A DNA stretch of 64,000 bases, taken from the NCBI RefSeq assembly GCF_003814915.1, contig NZ_RKQK01000002.1, forward strand, positions 187,184-251,183, in the 5' to 3' direction. Shown here piece by piece: positions 60,771 through 64,000 of the stretch. The notes under the pieces were generated by a model. That model was not told where the DNA came from. It was given only the letters and a program-made list of their open reading frames with translations, and did not search any database. The position numbers and the translations under genes are program-made. Numbering within the stretch: position 1 is the stretch's first letter; each line of letters starts with the position of its first letter. The stretch comes from Pacificibacter maritimus (GTDB lineage Bacteria > Pseudomonadota > Alphaproteobacteria > Rhodobacterales > Rhodobacteraceae).

Positions 60771-62348
60771 ATGGCACGAATTGCCTTCATTCTACTGTGC
60801 CACAAAGATCCAGAGGCCATCATTGACCAAGCTCGCAGACTGACTGCGGCTGGTGATTATATATCCATTCACTTTGATGCACGCAGCGGCAAAGACAAAT
60901 TTGACCTGATCCGCGCGGGTTTAAAAGACAATCCAAATGTCACCTATGCCACCAAACGCATCAAATGCGGGTGGGGTGAATGGTCTTTGGTACAAGCCTC
61001 ACTTTATGCCGTTGAAGCAGCCGAGGCAGCCTTTCCACGTGCGACACATTTTTACATGGTCTCAGGGGATTGTATGTCGGTGAAATCAGCAGAATACATG
61101 CATGATTTCTTGGATGACAACGATTTTGACTTCGTCGAAAGCTTTGATTTCTTCGAATCTGATTGGATTAAAACAGGCATCAAAGAAGAACGCCTGATAT
61201 ATCGCCATTGGTTCAATGAAAGATCGCAAAAATGGCTGTTTTATCAAAGCTTTTGGTTACAACGCAAACTTGGTCTACAACGCGAAATTCCCGCCGATAT
61301 TCAGGTGCAAATCGGGTCTCAGTGGTGGTGCCTGCGCAGGCGTACCGTTGAGTGGATTCTTGACTTCACGCGCACCCGCAAAGATGTGATGAAATTCTTC
61401 CGCACCACGTGGATTCCTGACGAGACGTTTTTCCAAACACTCGTGCGACACTTGGTGCCCGAACATGAGATTCAGTCGCGGACTTTAACCTTTTTGATGT
61501 TCACAGATTACGGCATGCCCGTGGTCATGTATAATGATCATTACGATTTACTTGTCTCGCAAGACTTTCTTTTCGCACGAAAAATATCGCCCGACGCGAC
61601 CGAATTGAAAAAACGTCTGGGTGATCTCTTTGCAGCAAAGGATGTGAAATTTCAGATTTCTGGCGAAGGCCGTTCTTTGTTCAAATTCCTCACGGGGCGC
61701 GGACGAAATGGACGTCGGTTTTCCCAAAGGTTTTGGCAGACAGAAAGTTCACTCGGTCGCGACCGCGAACTTCTGATGATCGTTTGTAAGAAGTGGCACG
61801 TTGCAAAAAGGCTTGTTGCTAAGATTAAAGAGCATACAGACCTGCCTTGCGTCGAATATTTGTTCAGCGAAGAAAGCACGCCCCTGCCCGATTTGGGCGG
61901 TATTGAAAAAAGCTTGGAAAAGCGCACACGTCACAGGCGGGCTTGGGTGCGGATGCTATTTGACTACTTCGAAACTGACCGCATGGTCGTGTGTTTGGAT
62001 TCCGACGGCATTGAATTGATACGTGATTTTTACAACGACCGCTCCAGCACGCGATTGCTGGAAATCGAATGTGAATTTTCCGATGACTATCTAGATGGTC
62101 ATGCCAAGCGGGTTGGGCTGGCGGGCGACCAAACACCCGCAGACGCAATGGAGCGGCTTTTGCCAACCATTCGATCTGATATCAATCATGAATATGATGT
62201 CATTCGTGATGAAGAATTTGAAAACTACGAACGTATCTCGCAATCAAATTCTCCTGAAGAAAACGCGGCACCAATTGCACGCTTTTTACAAATTTCCGAA
62301 GAAGACGCGCTGAAAATCGCCAAAACTGACTATCTGTTCTACGATTAA
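60771..62348 (+). CDS. GT14-like beta-1,6-GlcNAc-transferase with DUF5928
   Basis: A 525-residue protein. Residues 1-260 resemble core-2/I-branching glycosyltransferases (GT14): FILLCHKDPEAI, SIHFDARSG, FYMVSGDCMSV and GSQWWCLRRRTVEWILDF, with WIPDETFFQTL. The C-terminal half is DUF5928, including a basic segment (GRGRNGRRFSQRFW) and LLMIVCKKWHVAKRL. The combination is, to my knowledge, typical of Rhodobacterales. The acceptor is unknown. It starts at 60771 and is followed after 17 bp by the HIT gene. Confidence 0.82.
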   Translation: MARIAFILLCHKDPEAIIDQARRLTAAGDYISIHFDARSGKDKFDLIRAGLKDNPNVTYATKRIKCGWGEWSLVQASLYAVEAAEAAFPRATHFYMVSGDCMSVKSAEYMHDFLDDNDFDFVESFDFFESDWIKTGIKEERLIYRHWFNERSQKWLFYQSFWLQRKLGLQREIPADIQVQIGSQWWCLRRRTVEWILDFTRTRKDVMKFFRTTWIPDETFFQTLVRHLVPEHEIQSRTLTFLMFTDYGMPVVMYNDHYDLLVSQDFLFARKISPDATELKKRLGDLFAAKDVKFQISGEGRSLFKFLTGRGRNGRRFSQRFWQTESSLGRDRELLMIVCKKWHVAKRLVAKIKEHTDLPCVEYLFSEESTPLPDLGGIEKSLEKRTRHRRAWVRMLFDYFETDRMVVCLDSDGIELIRDFYNDRSSTRLLEIECEFSDDYLDGHAKRVGLAGDQTPADAMERLLPTIRSDINHEYDVIRDEEFENYERISQSNSPEENAAPIARFLQISEEDALKIAKTDYLFYD

Positions 62349-62365
62349 GCCAAAGGAAAATCCCC

Positions 62366-62743
62366 ATGGGCTATACATACGACGATCAAAACATTTTCGC
62401 CAAAATCTTACGCGGTGAAATTCCATCTACGCCTGTGTTTGAAAGCGATCACACCATGGCCTTTCCTGATATTTCACCGCAAAAAAAGGTACATATTTTG
62501 GTGATCCCAAAGGGGCCGTACCGTTGCTATGATCACTTTGTGATGGAAGCCAGCGCCGAAGAACAGCTTGATTTCTTTCGCTCAGTTGCTCTGATCGCCA
62601 AGGATATGGGCCTGTGTGAAGAACATGGAGGCAACGGGTACAGGCTGGCCAGCAATTCAGGCGCGAACGGGCACCAAGAGGTGCCACATCTGCATGTGCA
62701 TTTGCTGGGCGGCGAAGCTTGTGGGCCTTTAACGTCAGCCTAG
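62366..62743 (+). CDS. HIT-family nucleotide-binding protein (HinT-like)
   Basis: A 125-residue protein with the histidine triad PHLHVHLLGGEACGPL and the HinT start YDDQNIFAKILRGEIPS. HinT proteins hydrolyse purine nucleoside phosphoramidates. AAAGGAAA lies upstream of the ATG. It shares a transcription direction with the GT14 gene and is followed by a terminator. Confidence 0.93.
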   Translation: MGYTYDDQNIFAKILRGEIPSTPVFESDHTMAFPDISPQKKVHILVIPKGPYRCYDHFVMEASAEEQLDFFRSVALIAKDMGLCEEHGGNGYRLASNSGANGHQEVPHLHVHLLGGEACGPLTSA

Positions 62744-62750
62744 AAAAACG

Positions 62751-62777
62751 AAAAGCTCCGCAGTGCGGGGCTTTTTA
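62751..62777. terminator. Bidirectional terminator between hinT-like and ABC genes
   Basis: An 11-bp stem with one G-T pair (62751-62761 with 62764-62774) flanked by T-runs on both strands. Confidence 0.85.
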
Positions 62778-62807
62778 CAACACAGCGAGTGCTGTCTTGC
62801 TTGGCCG

Positions 62808-63743
62808 TTATTTGCCCGAGGTCAAATCGACAAACACGTCTTCCAAATCAGGATCCACGGTCCGCACATCACCGATAACAACGCCAGCGGCTTTCACTGC
62901 ATCCAAGATCACATTCGCCGAATGTTTACCGCGAGAATATGAAAACGCCAAACTGCCGTCTGACCTGCGATCCAAGACCACCCCCTCTGGCAAGTCAAAC
63001 TTATCAGGCGCGCCTCCATCAGGCTCAATCACCAAGGTTTTCGCATCCATTGCGCCAATCAGATTTTTAGTGGTGTCTCGCGCGACCACTTCGCCGTGAT
63101 TGATGATCGCGATTTCATCACACATTTCTTGCGCTTCTTCTAAGTAATGCGTGGTCAAAATGATCGTCGTGCCCTGTTCTTCGTTCAGGCGACGCACATT
63201 GGTCCACAGCATCTGACGCAACTCGATATCAACGCCCGCGGTCGGTTCATCAAGCACCAGAATTTGCGGATTGTGCACCAAAGCCTTACCCAAGAGCAAA
63301 CGCCTGCGCATCCCGCCAGACAGCGTGCGTGCATAAGCATTTGCTTTGTCGGTCAAACCGATCAGGGCCAAAATTTCATCAGATCGACGGTCTTTTTTAG
63401 GAACACCATACAAGCCCGCCTGAACTTCCAAGGCGCCACGTGGCGTAAAGAAAGGGTCAAGGTTCAATTCTTGTGGCATAACGCCAATCGCTGCGCGGGA
63501 TTGACGCGGGTTAACATCTTGGTCGAACCCCCAAATTTTAGCCTGTCCAGACGTTTTAACGACAAGACCCGCCAAAATATTGATCAAGGTTGATTTTCCT
63601 GCGCCATTTGGGCCAAGCAATCCAAAGATTGACCCCTTGGGAATGTCCAAATCGATGCCCTTCAACGCTTCCTTGTCGGGCGCAGATCCTTGGCTACGAT
63701 ATGTTTTGCGTAGGCCTTTGATCTCAATCGCGTTGCTTGTCAT
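62808..63743 (-). CDS. ABC transporter ATP-binding protein (ABC-2 / DrrA-like)
   Basis: A 311-residue ATPase: Walker A GPNGAGKST, signature LSGGMRRRLLLGKAL, Walker B ILVLDEPTAG and switch histidine in TTHYLEEAQ. The C-terminal extension is like that of DrrA/CcmA-type exporters. The start is placed at the ATG at 63743, 6 nt after GGGGA; the ATG at 63749 is too close. No permease follows; a terminator and the HIT gene do. The partner permease must be elsewhere. Confidence 0.9.
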   Translation of the reverse strand: MTSNAIEIKGLRKTYRSQGSAPDKEALKGIDLDIPKGSIFGLLGPNGAGKSTLINILAGLVVKTSGQAKIWGFDQDVNPRQSRAAIGVMPQELNLDPFFTPRGALEVQAGLYGVPKKDRRSDEILALIGLTDKANAYARTLSGGMRRRLLLGKALVHNPQILVLDEPTAGVDIELRQMLWTNVRRLNEEQGTTIILTTHYLEEAQEMCDEIAIINHGEVVARDTTKNLIGAMDAKTLVIEPDGGAPDKFDLPEGVVLDRRSDGSLAFSYSRGKHSANVILDAVKAAGVVIGDVRTVDPDLEDVFVDLTSGK

Positions 63744-63925
63744 CGTCATTCCCCTATCGCCGTTTCATGCGCATATAGCGTCGCAACCCCTTGCTCGTAC
63801 TGTGAGGATCGCTATCATAGGACTTTGACATAAGCCGAACAAACCGCTTCGGCAACAGTGACTGCCTGCGCACCACCTGTGCATCAAATCAACAGACGGC
63901 GTATAGCCAAAAGTGAGCGACGAAT

Positions 63926-64000
63926 ATGACCAACACCGCCCCAGAAACTGAAATCGTATCAACATGGAAAGTCTCTTGTGATGGCGCAGAAGGGGCGTTG
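63926..64000 (+). CDS. Zinc-finger domain protein (zf-CHCC type), N-terminal fragment
   Basis: The first 25 residues of a gene cut by the window end. The pattern of an acidic start, then VSTWKVSCDGAEGAL, matches the small zinc-finger proteins of Rhodobacterales in which CDGGEGALGHP precedes further cysteines; the remaining zinc ligands lie beyond the window. In mitochondria this family corresponds to the NDUFS6 subunit of complex I. Assignment depends on a short segment. Confidence 0.6.
   Translation, partial: MTNTAPETEIVSTWKVSCDGAEGAL

Overview
The window comes from an alphaproteobacterium of the Rhodobacterales, most likely a marine roseobacter. The evidence is the set of families and their order: a NepR-EcfG-kinase/PhyR stress locus, a split F1-only atpHAGDC operon, and several families I know mainly from this order (DUF2125, DUF1523, DUF5928 with a GT14 domain, Hint-domain proteins, GT2_4 proteins beside sulfotransferases). 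I found no rRNA, tRNA, CRISPR array, insertion sequence or prophage. This is ordinary chromosome.

Bases 1-5300 hold the general stress response. After the end of an ExoD-family gene come a HisKA_2 kinase, ecfG and a 49-residue nepR on the minus strand, with phyR diverging from them. The spacer between nepR and phyR is a perfect inverted repeat that encodes one EcfG promoter on each strand, each interlocked with the other. Two more EcfG-type promoters drive a DUF1328 membrane peptide leftward and a DUF883/holin-like pair rightward. The DUF1328 3' UTR can form a long hairpin whose loop carries CCUCCC and CUCCUCCC (anti-Shine-Dalgarno) motifs, followed by a terminator shared with phyR.

Bases 5300-24900 are mostly core functions. 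They include F1-ATPase (atpHAGDC), an acidic unknown protein, a methyltransferase beside glyoxalase II (gloB), clpA with an M23 peptidase, a MotA/MotB-like membrane pair with a very long coiled coil, a ChaC-type cyclotransferase, DUF2125, an extensin-like protein, tyrA-hisC and rpsD. The rpsD gene has a strong promoter and a leader of about 200 nt.

Bases 25100-42000 carry a Hint-domain protein, a BisC/TorA-type molybdoenzyme, the nadABC operon, an AbrB-family transporter, aroQ, a GntR regulator and a surface-glycan-like cluster. That cluster contains an alpha/beta-hydrolase-like protein, a sulfotransferase, a DXD glycosyltransferase, two GT2_4 proteins (one with a decayed second copy of the fold) and a protein with a sulfotransferase-like N-terminus.

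Bases 42000-64000 carry rpe, deoC with a double-length aldehyde dehydrogenase, DUF1523, an aminotransferase, hsp20 behind a sigma-32-type promoter, a secreted trypsin-like protease, DUF599, a MoxR-DUF58-BatA/DUF4159 operon, DUF1285 overlapping a hydroxypyruvate-isomerase-like gene, a second sulfotransferase divergent from the GT14/DUF5928 gene, a HIT protein, an orphan ABC ATPase and the start of a zinc-finger protein. Neighbouring operons are often separated by bidirectional terminators.
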